A stretch of 9,687 nucleotides of DNA from an uncultured Planctomycetaceae bacterium. GTDB lineage: Bacteria; Planctomycetota; Planctomycetia; Planctomycetales; Planctomycetaceae. The first letter of the stretch is position 1. Each line of letters begins with the position of its first letter. The notes under the pieces are model-generated. The model was not told the origin of the DNA. It did not search any database and worked only from the letters and a program-made list of their open reading frames with translations. A program made the position numbers and the translations under genes. The stretch lies in contig CAIJTL010000607.1 of NCBI GenBank assembly GCA_903823545.1, forward strand, positions 1 through 9,687, read 5' to 3'. Shown in pieces: positions 1 to 6,560 of the stretch.

Positions 1-3
1 ACG

Positions 4-25
4 ACCGAAGTCTCACGACTTCGGT
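4..25. repeat. Short perfect hairpin, REP-like palindrome
   Basis: The arms ACCGAAGTC (4-12) and GACTTCGGT (17-25) are perfect reverse complements and enclose a TCAC loop. There is no T-tract on the exit side of either strand (TAACAAAAAG follows on the plus strand), so it does not look like an ordinary intrinsic terminator. The CCGA...TCGG stem resembles the stems of the two double-hairpin elements inside the downstream haem-protein gene (2502-2557 and 3161-3214), which suggests a related family of dispersed palindromes. The relationship is inferred from stem appearance only. Confidence 0.6.
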
Positions 26-43
26 AACAAAAAGCCTCTTTCT

Positions 44-79
44 CCGTGTCTTCCGTGTCTTCCGTGCGTTCCGTGTCCC
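44..79. repeat. Tandem array of four 9-bp units
   Basis: Four consecutive 9-mers are visible: CCGTGTCTT (44-52), CCGTGTCTT (53-61), CCGTGCGTT (62-70) and CCGTGTCCC (71-79). The array lies about 50 bp beyond the stop codon of the minus-strand haem-protein gene. No complementary arm (AAGACACGG-like) is found within 80-132, so in this window it is a single arm and not a hairpin. Its 9-bp period and pyrimidine-CCGTGTC style recall the right arm of the long hairpin at 4075-4187. Function is unknown. Confidence 0.6.
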
Positions 80-132
80 AATAGCGCAACTTCAAAACTC
101 ACGCTTCGGGTTAGTGATGCGGCTTCGCCGTG

Positions 133-3100
133 TTATTCGCTTACCAACCTCGCGGCGCCCCAATAGCCGAACTCAAACGCCCAGTCGTTGGCTTGGTTGA
201 CGAGGCTGAGCGTTAGCTCGTGGCCGGCGAATTTGGAGAGGTCGATCTTGAGTGTTCGCCAGCCGTTGGTGCAGGTTTCTTTCGAGACCATTTCGTCGGC
301 GAGTCGTTCGCCGTTGCCTCGAACGACAAGTCGCCAATCGCCGCGCGGGTCGTGGGCTATGTCGAGGATCAGCGTTGTCTTTTTGCCCGCAGGTGGTGTC
401 AACTTTTGAGTCAGCACGCACGGCGTGTCGCGCGAAATCGGGTGCGTTCGCAAGACGCTGTCTCGACCGAAGTGATTGTTGAGGAGGGCGATTCCCCCTT
501 CGCCAACGGCAGTCGTTGTGAAGCCAGGGAGGACTTCGGCGATCAGCGATGAGAACTCCGCGGGGTTGCTGCTTTCTCTCGGAGTTACCGCCGTGACGCC
601 CGGTAGTCGTTTCGCCGTTTTGTCCGACGGGTGCTTGTCGAGCGTTAAGAAGGCGAACAAGTCGACAATCTCTTGCGGCGATAGCTGCTTCTCCAAACCT
701 TCAGGCATCAGCGAGAGTTCGTTGATTTTGAAATCGTCGATATCGTCCCGAGGAATGGCGATCAATTCGCCGACAGACACCTTCACTGCTCCGTCGACCA
801 ATGTGCTTTCGCTGTTGTCGCGAGGACGGCCGATGGCGGCAGGCTTGAGAACAACTCGTTGCGGACTGTCTTCCACGAGCAGTCCGCTTTGCACGCGACC
901 GTTTGTGGTAACGACGGTGCAAGCGCGATAGCCCGCTCCGATGACGAGGCTGGGGTCGAAGACGTTCGAGAGGAGTTGGTTGAAATCGTTGCGGCCGTTC
1001 GAGGTGATGTCGGGGCCGATGTCTGGACCTTCGCCGTAGATTTTGTGGCACGCGGCGCAGACTCGTTTGAAGACTTTTTCACCGGCGAACGGATCGCCCG
1101 GCTTTTGGCGGACGAGCGATTTCATTTCGACGACAACCTTCTCGCGATCGGGGTTGCGAGTGTCTCGCACTTGGCCCCAATGGCGGCTCAGCAGGTCGTT
1201 GAGTTCTTTGTCTTTGAGAGCCTGGATGCGCCGGGCCTGATTCACGTTGATGGCGGTTGCCGCGATTTTTTTCTCGCCAACCTGAGTCAGCAACAACTTC
1301 GACCAACCGGCTCGTTGTGTCAGCAATTCGATGGCCGAGGATTGCAACTCGGGAGGCAGCTCCGCGAATCGTGTCACGAGTTCTTCGCCCACTTCCACTT
1401 CGAGCTTGCCGCTATCCATGCGGCCGAGTGCGGCGATGAAATCGACCACGAATGCTGACGGCTCCGCTGGCTTACGACTGAGGATTCCGCGAGCGACTTG
1501 AGCGACACAGCCATCCTTGGCCGAGATCAGTGCGTTGAAAGCCGCCAGTCGTTGAGCAGGGACACCCTCTTTATCGAGGATCATCGATCGCGCCGTCCCG
1601 ACCGCTGGTCCACGATCACCCCAACTGAGCGACAGCAGCGACGCTTCCAGCCGCAGCGGATGCTTCGATTCGACCCCCATCATCGGCTTCATCTCCGGCT
1701 CCATCGCAACCTTGAGTTGATCGAGTTTGTCCCCTTTCAGCTCTCCCGATTGCACCTTGGCCGAAAGAAGCTCAATGACCTGCTTGGCAACCTGCGGATG
1801 ATCGTCCCGCAACAACGCGAACAGTTTGGCGACGGGAGCCGCATCAAACTTTTGTCGGCCGAGGATGCGGTCCACGACTCGCGGCATGAGGTCGGCGACG
1901 GGCTTTGCCCGAACGAGATTGCCCTCGCCGAGCAAAGCAACAAAGTCGTCGGCTTGGTCATCAAGACGTGGATGAAGGTTTTGCCAAACGATGTGCGGGA
2001 TAAGTCGATCGTCTCGATGATTTGCGAGAATCCCGATTAGTGCAGTCAGTGCCACGCGGTCAAAGCCCTTCGGGAGCTTGGAGGTGGCAGACGCGAACTG
2101 CAACGCGACTACCGCAGGCCGGTCCAGCCAATGTCCTTCAACGAAGCAGGCATCGAGATTACCGCGATTTGCGAGGAGTCGAATGGCCCACGCTTGAACC
2201 GCCGCATCATCATGCTGTCGAAGTCGCGCGTACCAATTCTTGGCGTCGTTCCATTCGGGTTGGGGAAGCGTCATCCCGCTCAACGCGAATAGTGCTTGCA
2301 TACGGTTGGCTGGTGGAACGGCTTGACCGGAGATTTTCGCGAGAATTTGAGTTTGACTGGTACGAGAATCTCGCTCCTGCAACAGCCGCGTGGCCGTCCA
2401 GCGGATGAAGTCGTTCTTCGCTCCGAGGCGTTCGATGAGTTGCTCGTCGGTTTCTTTCGCTAGGTCGATCTGCGGATAGACGCGCGGCTTTGCAGCGTCT
2501 TTCGTGGCCGAGTCGCTCCGCGACTCGGCGCCGAGTTGCGGAGCAACTCGGCCACGATCTTGCGCCACGTCCTTGCCGTTGTAGCGCACTCGGTAGAGCC
2601 GGCCCTTCAGGCGGTCGATGCCGGCGGGGTCTCGGTTGGCGTCCTGATAACAGTGATATCGGTCGTACCAATCCAAGATGTAGAGGCACCCATCCGGGCC
2701 GGTCTTTTGCACGACGGGCATGAACCACGCGTCGTTCGCCGTGAGGAAATCGTCCTCGCCAAAACCTTTGTAGGTCGAGCCATCACGCTCGATGCGATCC
2801 ACGTTGATGCAGCCGCCGTGGATGTTGCCCATGTAGAGCTTACCTCGGTATTTCTCCGGGTAGGCGTCGCTGTCGAAGTAGTGAATGCCGCAGTAAGCCG
2901 CCTTCTGATGCTTGTGCTTGACGATGGAATCAATCTTCCATGTGAAGGGCGGATACGGCCCGCCTTGACGGTGGTAGTAGCCGGTCTCGACCAGATGCCA
3001 CAGATGGTCGATGACGCAAGCGCTGATGAAGGCTTCGCCCTCGTCATTGAACGCGATGCCCCACGGATTGCTCGTGCCTTCGCAGAAGACCTGAAACTCG

Positions 3101-3897
3101 CGAGTGCGCGGATGAATGCGGAACATCACGCAGGTGAATTTGAATTCGGTGCGCACTTCTTGTGGCCGAGCCGCTCCGCGACTCGGCGCCGAGTTGCGGA
3201 GCAACTCGGCCACATGCTTCAGCCACGGCGAATCTGGCGGGTAAGTCACTTTGCTGAAGTTGAAAACGCCATTGAGCCCATACAGCCAACCATCCGGCCC
3301 CCAAGTCAGCGAGTTCGGTAGCTCGTGCGTGTCGGTGCGACCAAAGCCGGTGACGACGACTTGCGGCGGGCCATCAGGAACTCCGTCTCGATCGGCATCC
3401 GGCACAAAGAGAATGTCGGGAGCATTCGCGATCCACACACCGCCATGCCCGACCGCCACGCCGCTCGGGATGTTGAGCCCATCCAGAAAGATGGAAAACT
3501 TATCACACCGCCCGTCGCCATCGGTGTCCTCAAGCACCTTCACGCGGTCCTTGCCGACACCCGGTTCGCGGCGCGGATATTCGAGCGACTCGGTAATCCA
3601 AAACCGCCCGCGTTCATCAATCGCCATTGCGACGGGATTCACGATGTCCGGTTCGCTCGCGACGACCTCGACCGAAAACCCTTCGGGCACAGTCATCATC
3701 TTGGCCGCCGTCTTAGCATCACGTGGCTCGTTCGGAGCTTTGTCCTGCGCATGCGGAATGAGCGGCTTCTTCGCCTCCTGCGAAACGGGCTTCTTCGCTT
3801 CCTGTGAGAACAGCTCAGAGTCCGAGAAACCGATGCCGCCAGCGGCAACCAACGTGGCGAGTAGCGCCGAACAGTGACGAGCAAACCATCTGCGCAT
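133..3897 (-). CDS. Exported PVC-type dehydrogenase-like propeller / HEAT / cytochrome c-type haem protein
   Basis: This 1254-residue protein is probably exported and redox-active; its substrate is unknown. Residues 1-32 look like a signal peptide (basic MRRWFAR start, then a hydrophobic ALLATLVAAGGIG core). Residues about 70-440 match the planctomycete/verrucomicrobial membrane-bound dehydrogenase propeller, related to glucose/sorbosone dehydrogenases. They include the Asp-rich DTDGDGRCD and DADRDGVPDG segments and HELPNSLTWGPDGWLYG, whose His191 may correspond to the family's catalytic base. Residues about 480-900 are helical and HEAT-like. Residues 937-1090 form a Pirellula/Verrucomicrobium-type haem domain with CAACH (Cys947, Cys950, His951) and a possible distal ligand Met1064 in LSLMPEG. 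Residues about 1120-1250 look like an added beta-sandwich, perhaps carbohydrate-binding. The ATG start is supported by the signal peptide and by AAGG nine bases upstream (3907-3910, minus strand). The gene lies 344 bp from its same-strand upstream neighbour and probably has its own promoter. Two palindromic repeats sit in frame, adding residues around 229-246 and 448-465. Confidence 0.9.
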   Translation of the reverse strand: MRRWFARHCSALLATLVAAGGIGFSDSELFSQEAKKPVSQEAKKPLIPHAQDKAPNEPRDAKTAAKMMTVPEGFSVEVVASEPDIVNPVAMAIDERGRFWITESLEYPRREPGVGKDRVKVLEDTDGDGRCDKFSIFLDGLNIPSGVAVGHGGVWIANAPDILFVPDADRDGVPDGPPQVVVTGFGRTDTHELPNSLTWGPDGWLYGLNGVFNFSKVTYPPDSPWLKHVAELLRNSAPSRGAARPQEVRTEFKFTCVMFRIHPRTREFQVFCEGTSNPWGIAFNDEGEAFISACVIDHLWHLVETGYYHRQGGPYPPFTWKIDSIVKHKHQKAAYCGIHYFDSDAYPEKYRGKLYMGNIHGGCINVDRIERDGSTYKGFGEDDFLTANDAWFMPVVQKTGPDGCLYILDWYDRYHCYQDANRDPAGIDRLKGRLYRVRYNGKDVAQDRGRVAPQLGAESRSDSATKDAAKPRVYPQIDLAKETDEQLIERLGAKNDFIRWTATRLLQERDSRTSQTQILAKISGQAVPPANRMQALFALSGMTLPQPEWNDAKNWYARLRQHDDAAVQAWAIRLLANRGNLDACFVEGHWLDRPAVVALQFASATSKLPKGFDRVALTALIGILANHRDDRLIPHIVWQNLHPRLDDQADDFVALLGEGNLVRAKPVADLMPRVVDRILGRQKFDAAPVAKLFALLRDDHPQVAKQVIELLSAKVQSGELKGDKLDQLKVAMEPEMKPMMGVESKHPLRLEASLLSLSWGDRGPAVGTARSMILDKEGVPAQRLAAFNALISAKDGCVAQVARGILSRKPAEPSAFVVDFIAALGRMDSGKLEVEVGEELVTRFAELPPELQSSAIELLTQRAGWSKLLLTQVGEKKIAATAINVNQARRIQALKDKELNDLLSRHWGQVRDTRNPDREKVVVEMKSLVRQKPGDPFAGEKVFKRVCAACHKIYGEGPDIGPDITSNGRNDFNQLLSNVFDPSLVIGAGYRACTVVTTNGRVQSGLLVEDSPQRVVLKPAAIGRPRDNSESTLVDGAVKVSVGELIAIPRDDIDDFKINELSLMPEGLEKQLSPQEIVDLFAFLTLDKHPSDKTAKRLPGVTAVTPRESSNPAEFSSLIAEVLPGFTTTAVGEGGIALLNNHFGRDSVLRTHPISRDTPCVLTQKLTPPAGKKTTLILDIAHDPRGDWRLVVRGNGERLADEMVSKETCTNGWRTLKIDLSKFAGHELTLSLVNQANDWAFEFGYWGAARLVSE
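2502..2557. repeat. Palindromic double-hairpin element, copy A, inside a coding sequence
   Basis: The element begins TCGTGGCCGAG and ends CTCGGCCACGA, so its outer ends are inverted repeats. Inside are two adjacent hairpins with 9-bp stems: CCGAGTCGC/GCGACTCGG (loop TCC) and CCGAGTTGC/GCAACTCGG (loop GGA). The 52-bp core (2504-2555) differs at one base from copy B (3162-3213). TCTT occurs directly on both sides (2498-2501 and 2558-2561), like a 4-bp target duplication. The spacing between these repeats is 60 bp, exactly 20 codons, consistent with a frame-preserving insertion. The host protein reads through it as RGRVAPQLGAESRSDSAT (residues 448-465), between the propeller and the helical region. 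Confidence 0.85.
3161..3214. repeat. Palindromic double-hairpin element, copy B, inside a coding sequence
   Basis: This copy begins TGTGGCCGAG and ends CTCGGCCACA and has the same double-hairpin layout as copy A. Its 52-bp core (3162-3213) matches copy A at 51 positions; the difference is C here for T in the first stem. It is read in a different frame from copy A, giving VAELLRNSAPSRGAARPQ (residues 229-246) in what should be a loop of the propeller domain. CTTC occurs on both sides (3156-3159 and 3217-3220), but the spacing is 61 bp. That is not a multiple of three, so these flanks are either coincidental or were altered after insertion. Confidence 0.85.
3760..3807 (-). repeat. Two-copy 24-bp tandem duplication in a coding sequence
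   Basis: Just after the signal peptide of the haem protein, the residues SQEAKKPV (31-38) are followed by SQEAKKPL (39-46), i.e. two 24-bp units. Several third-position changes separate the copies, so the duplication is not very recent. It lengthens a Lys-rich linker between the export signal and the propeller. Confidence 0.7.
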
Positions 3898-4074
3898 GAG
3901 TCGTTACCTTGATCAAAAGTCAAAAACGCCAACAGGCCCTGCCGCTAGCGGAAAGCCATTATGAATTGAGGACGTCGTAATCGCGACCATAACGCTTTCG
4001 GAGAAATTGAGGGTCCTCTGATCGCAATTCTTGGCAGAACCGCCAATTCTGTTGAGCCGACGGGGTGCTCTTGG

Positions 4075-4187
4075 AGATTCATTTTTTGAAACGCTGAGTG
4101 CGCCGAGAAAACGCACGCAGAGGACGCGAAGAAACCTCCGCGTCCTCTGCGACAAACTCCGTGACCTCAGCGTTGCAAAAAGAATCT
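4075..4187. repeat. Long imperfect inverted repeat (intergenic hairpin element)
   Basis: Four nested arm pairs can be read, from outside inward. AGATTC (4075-4080) pairs with GAATCT (4182-4187). TTTTTG (4083-4088) pairs with CAAAAA (4176-4181). AACGCTGAG (4090-4098) pairs with CTCAGCGTT (4166-4174). CGCAGAGGACGCG (4116-4128) pairs with CGCGTCCTCTGCG (4139-4151), closing a 10-base loop. An unpaired internal bubble separates the last two stems. Similar CTCAGCG/CTCTGCGTCCTCTGCG-type intergenic elements are, to my knowledge, widespread in planctomycetes and some other bacteria. It could act as an RNA hairpin or terminator between the two minus-strand genes, or be a non-autonomous mobile repeat. 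Confidence 0.8.
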
Positions 4188-4192
4188 TTCGA

Positions 4193-4218
4193 GACGATTC
4201 GAGATACGAATTTCCGTC
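4193..4218 (-). terminator. Weak candidate terminator hairpin
   Basis: About 24 bases beyond the stop of the membrane-protein gene, the minus strand can form a stem of GACG plus ATTCG pairing with CGAAT plus CGTC, with a three-base bulge. The first T-run (TTCTTTTT) comes only about ten bases later and belongs to the arm of the long inverted repeat. The distance makes this a poor intrinsic terminator on its own, though together with the long hairpin it may end transcription. Confidence 0.2.
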
Positions 4219-4241
4219 GTAAAAGTTTTGCATCTCATGGA

Positions 4242-4961
4242 TCAACGATCGCGTTCTACTTGCCGACCGGCTCTCCATGACGCGATCAACAACGTGAGAA
4301 AGCTCGACAGCCAGAGATAAGTTCCTGGTCCTGCGCCGGAGACGATCATGCGAGTTACGCCTCCTTCGTCTCCCGGTAACTCTTCGCCGATGAGGGCGAA
4401 CGTGTGCAGTGCGATGAGAACCCCACAGGCAATGACAACGATTGCCCCTTTCGGACGCCCTAATAGCAGCAACACCAGCCCTAATCCCCAAAACAGATTT
4501 GCGAACCAAGCAAATTGACCAACGAACAAACCGAGCCATCCAATCAATAACGCCACAAAGCCAAGCATTGAGTCTCTGGCCTCAAAGAACAACGCGGGGG
4601 TCACCAAGGCGAAGCCGAACAAACCTAAACTGAACCACAACCAGAGATCGCCACGTCGCCGCGACCGTTTTACTGGTGTGACTTGGTCAGGCCGCGTCAC
4701 GCCATTGCTCTCAGACGGTTCGGCCCGGTTCGGCGAGATTGGTCGTTCAGTTCCAGGCAGATGTCCGCGCCGCGCCAAGACAAAAGTGATTAGTGGCAGC
4801 CCTACGGCACTCAGGCCAAGGATTCCATGAACCGTATCTTCATCCCACTTCAAACGGTCGATGGCGAAGATCGCGCCGCCTGCGAATACGAAGACGACGA
4901 GCAACGACGAGAATGTCCAAAGCAGCGTATTTCGAAGACGACCTCGCACGTTTAACTCCAC
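4242..4961 (-). CDS. Unrecognised multi-pass membrane protein
   Basis: I do not recognise a family for this 239-residue protein. Hydrophobic stretches at residues about 12-35, 46-62, 105-125, 130-150, 155-185 and 213-230 suggest five or six transmembrane helices. A hydrophilic, Pro/Arg-rich loop (about 64-103, with SRRR) lies between the second and third and is probably cytoplasmic by the positive-inside rule. The protein ends in a charged tail (WRAGRQVERDR). An in-frame TAA lies five codons upstream, so the start must be within this reading frame. The first possible start is a GTG at 4961. A second GTG at 4949 has a much better ribosome-binding sequence (GGAG six bases upstream) and may be the true start, giving 235 residues. 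The gene is divergent from the hydrolase gene across about 150 bp. No motif gives a function. Confidence 0.7.
   Translation of the reverse strand: MELNVRGRLRNTLLWTFSSLLVVFVFAGGAIFAIDRLKWDEDTVHGILGLSAVGLPLITFVLARRGHLPGTERPISPNRAEPSESNGVTRPDQVTPVKRSRRRGDLWLWFSLGLFGFALVTPALFFEARDSMLGFVALLIGWLGLFVGQFAWFANLFWGLGLVLLLLGRPKGAIVVIACGVLIALHTFALIGEELPGDEGGVTRMIVSGAGPGTYLWLSSFLTLLIASWRAGRQVERDR
4956..4959 (-). promoter_or_regulatory. Ribosome-binding site suggesting a downstream GTG start
   Basis: On the minus strand GGAG is followed by six bases (TTAAAC) and then GTG at 4947-4949. The upstream GTG at 4959-4961 has only a weak GAGA-like sequence before it. This favours the inner GTG as the start of the membrane protein. 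Confidence 0.4.
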
Positions 4962-5111
4962 GACTGTCTCGGTTTAATCAGTCTGGCCTCGCCGATAACG
5001 CGACACAAATCGATAACTCAGATGGGACGGTTTACCGTTGGTCGCTCGATGGCGGCCAATTACATTCTGGAAGAGTGATCTCGAACTGACTTTGACACAA
5101 CGGAAGCAGGC
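4962..5111. promoter_or_regulatory. Divergent promoter region with small repeats
   Basis: This 150-bp region separates the starts of two divergent genes and must drive both unless one is part of a longer transcript. It contains a direct repeat CGATAAC (4993-4999 and 5011-5017, 18 bp apart) and a small dyad ACGGT-TT-ACCGT (5027-5038); either could bind a regulator. A poor plus-strand promoter match is TTGGTC (5038-5043), a 17-base spacer, and TACATT (5061-5066). The hydrolase start is preceded by GGAAG (5102-5106), five bases from the ATG. All regulatory readings are tentative. Confidence 0.3.
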
Positions 5112-6236
5112 ATGGATGCCCCGTCACTTCAATCTCCTCGAAAACTTTCCGTCGCCAAACGCCTTCTGTTTGCCAGCGTCCCGTTGCTGACACTGCTCGC
5201 GTTCATTGAGTTCGTCGCCCGATGTGTTGTCACTGAAGCATCGATCGCGAAACGCTTCGAGCAGATCGAACAGATCATCGTGCATCTCGGCAACGAACCC
5301 GGGGAGAGTATTTTCCAATCAGACCCAGATTGCTTCTGGCGTCTGAAGCCCAACGTTGTCGCCCCCGAAGAGCGAGGCAATTGGTGGGGCGGCATGATGT
5401 CCAACAGCCACGGCATGCGCAGCCGCGAAGTCTCCGTCGAAGAAACCCGCGACAAGCGGCGAATCCTTTGCTTTGGCGACAGCACAACATTTGCGTTCGG
5501 AGTCGATTTCGCAGACGCATGGCCGAACCAACTACAGACGCTGCTCGATTCGGATCTAACAGCGACCGAGGTGAACACGTCGGCTCAAGCGGTCGAAGTG
5601 CTCAACGCGGGGATTCCTGGCCAAACAAGCTACCAAGGACGAAAGCGGCTCAAAGCAGAACTAGAGAAGTGGCATCCTCAATTCACGATCATCACGTTCG
5701 GCAACAACGATGGCTGGCGCTGGGACGATCTCGCCGACAAGGACCACGGCAGTTCGTCATTCCCGTTGATCGGCTCGTGGATAAACCAGAGCCGCGCGTT
5801 GTTTTGGTTGCGTTCGTGGCGACTCCCGTCAGCCGCACAACAAACGATCAATAACGAATCGCGCTGGGCCGAACAGGCGACGTTGAATTACTTCGATCCC
5901 AATATGCGATGGACACCTAGAGTCAGCCTGGATGACTTCGCCGACAACCTGCGATCGATGATTGCGATGTGTCACGAACACAATAGCGAGGCCATCCTGG
6001 TGGTTTGGCCCGATCAGCGACAACTCTTGGATCAGTCAACGTGGCGATTGCCGTATCAGGAAGTCACTCGCCAAGTCGCGGCAGAGACGAAAGTCGGTTG
6101 CATCGACCTCGTCCCTTTATTCGAGCGATCGGGCCGCAGAGCGATCGAGCGATTTCTGCCGCGTGACGTCATCCACGTCGATCGCGAAGGAAATCAATGG
6201 GTCGCAAGGCAGGTGTCGGCACGTGTCTGTCAATGA
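5112..6236 (+). CDS. Membrane-anchored SGNH/GDSL-type hydrolase
   Basis: This 374-residue protein is a likely serine esterase or acyl-hydrolase of the SGNH superfamily; its substrate cannot be told from sequence. Residues about 18-40 are a hydrophobic segment after a basic start (RKLSVAKR), suggesting an N-terminal membrane anchor or uncleaved signal with the catalytic domain outside the cytoplasm. The SGNH blocks appear in order. Block I is FGDSTT with nucleophile Ser124; block II is NAGIPGQTS with Gly167; block III is FGNND with Asn199; block V is DVIH with Asp352 and His355. All four expected catalytic or oxyanion residues are therefore present. The region between residues 200 and 340 is longer than in minimal GDSL esterases and Trp-rich. 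The ATG start has GGAAG five bases upstream. The gene seems monocistronic: its upstream neighbour is divergent and its downstream neighbour convergent. Polysaccharide O-acetyl or lipid ester cleavage is a guess. Confidence 0.82.
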   Translation: MDAPSLQSPRKLSVAKRLLFASVPLLTLLAFIEFVARCVVTEASIAKRFEQIEQIIVHLGNEPGESIFQSDPDCFWRLKPNVVAPEERGNWWGGMMSNSHGMRSREVSVEETRDKRRILCFGDSTTFAFGVDFADAWPNQLQTLLDSDLTATEVNTSAQAVEVLNAGIPGQTSYQGRKRLKAELEKWHPQFTIITFGNNDGWRWDDLADKDHGSSSFPLIGSWINQSRALFWLRSWRLPSAAQQTINNESRWAEQATLNYFDPNMRWTPRVSLDDFADNLRSMIAMCHEHNSEAILVVWPDQRQLLDQSTWRLPYQEVTRQVAAETKVGCIDLVPLFERSGRRAIERFLPRDVIHVDREGNQWVARQVSARVCQ

Positions 6237-6560
6237 TGATGAACGCCACTTGAGGACTTCGTCAGTATGTCGGTCATGACCATCGTCAGTCCGTCGTGCA
6301 GTCGTCATTGGTTGTCGGAGGAGCGTTCGGAACTCGGCTTGCCAAAATCGTTCTCTGTCACCGCTCCGGCATGTTGAACTGGTGTGCCCACCCCCTTCTC
6401 TTCTGGACCGCTCGAAGCTGCCATCAAAACTCAAACTCTCACAAAGAAGAGCCTTCGGTTACCCTAGCTTAGGCATCCTCAAACTCAAAATCCTTGTCAT
6501 GGTTCGCATGAGTCGGGTGGCCCCATTTTGAACCTAGTACCGTTTGTCTGGTTTTTTGAG
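6237..6560. other. Intergenic region between convergent genes; no gene seen
   Basis: This stretch lies between the 3' ends of the hydrolase and the transporter-like gene. I see no credible small gene and no strong intrinsic terminator. The best hairpin is weak: GGTTC (6501-6505) with GAACC (6530-6534), enclosing GGG/CCC. CTCAAACTC occurs twice (6430-6438 and 6478-6486), a minor direct repeat. Confidence 0.5.

Larger units (their letters stand above)
3898..4241. other. Intergenic region with long hairpin; no convincing gene
   Basis: This stretch separates two minus-strand genes. It should hold the promoter and leader of the haem-protein gene. A CATAAT hexamer on the minus strand (complement at 3959-3964) could be a -10 box, but I see no good -35 partner, so this is only a suggestion. 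The central part is occupied by the long inverted repeat at 4075-4187. Open frames crossing the region are rich in Arg and Ser and have no recognisable family features, so I regard them as non-coding. Confidence 0.5.

Noticed and set aside
119..131. Small hairpin (CGGC-TTC-GCCG) just beyond the haem-protein stop as a terminator
   Set aside because: The stem is only four base pairs and no T-run follows on the minus strand.
2502..3214. CRISPR-like or phage attachment interpretation of the two palindromic repeats
   Set aside because: There are only two copies, about 600 bp apart, inside one coding sequence, with no spacer pattern and no integrase or cas gene in the window.
2536..3321. Long plus-strand open frame (261 codons) opposite the haem-protein gene, and similar ones at 859-1458 and 3251-3877
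   Set aside because: They lie entirely antisense to a gene with clear domain matches. Their translations show no family motifs, and GC-rich coding DNA commonly leaves such frames open.
3913..4539. Minus-strand open frame of 208 codons across the intergenic gap and into the membrane-protein gene
   Set aside because: It is very Arg/Ser-rich, runs through the long hairpin element and overlaps the better-supported membrane protein in another frame.
5092..5097. TTGACA hexamer upstream of the hydrolase, a perfect -35 match
   Set aside because: It is only 14 bases from the ATG, so a correctly spaced -10 box would fall inside the coding sequence.
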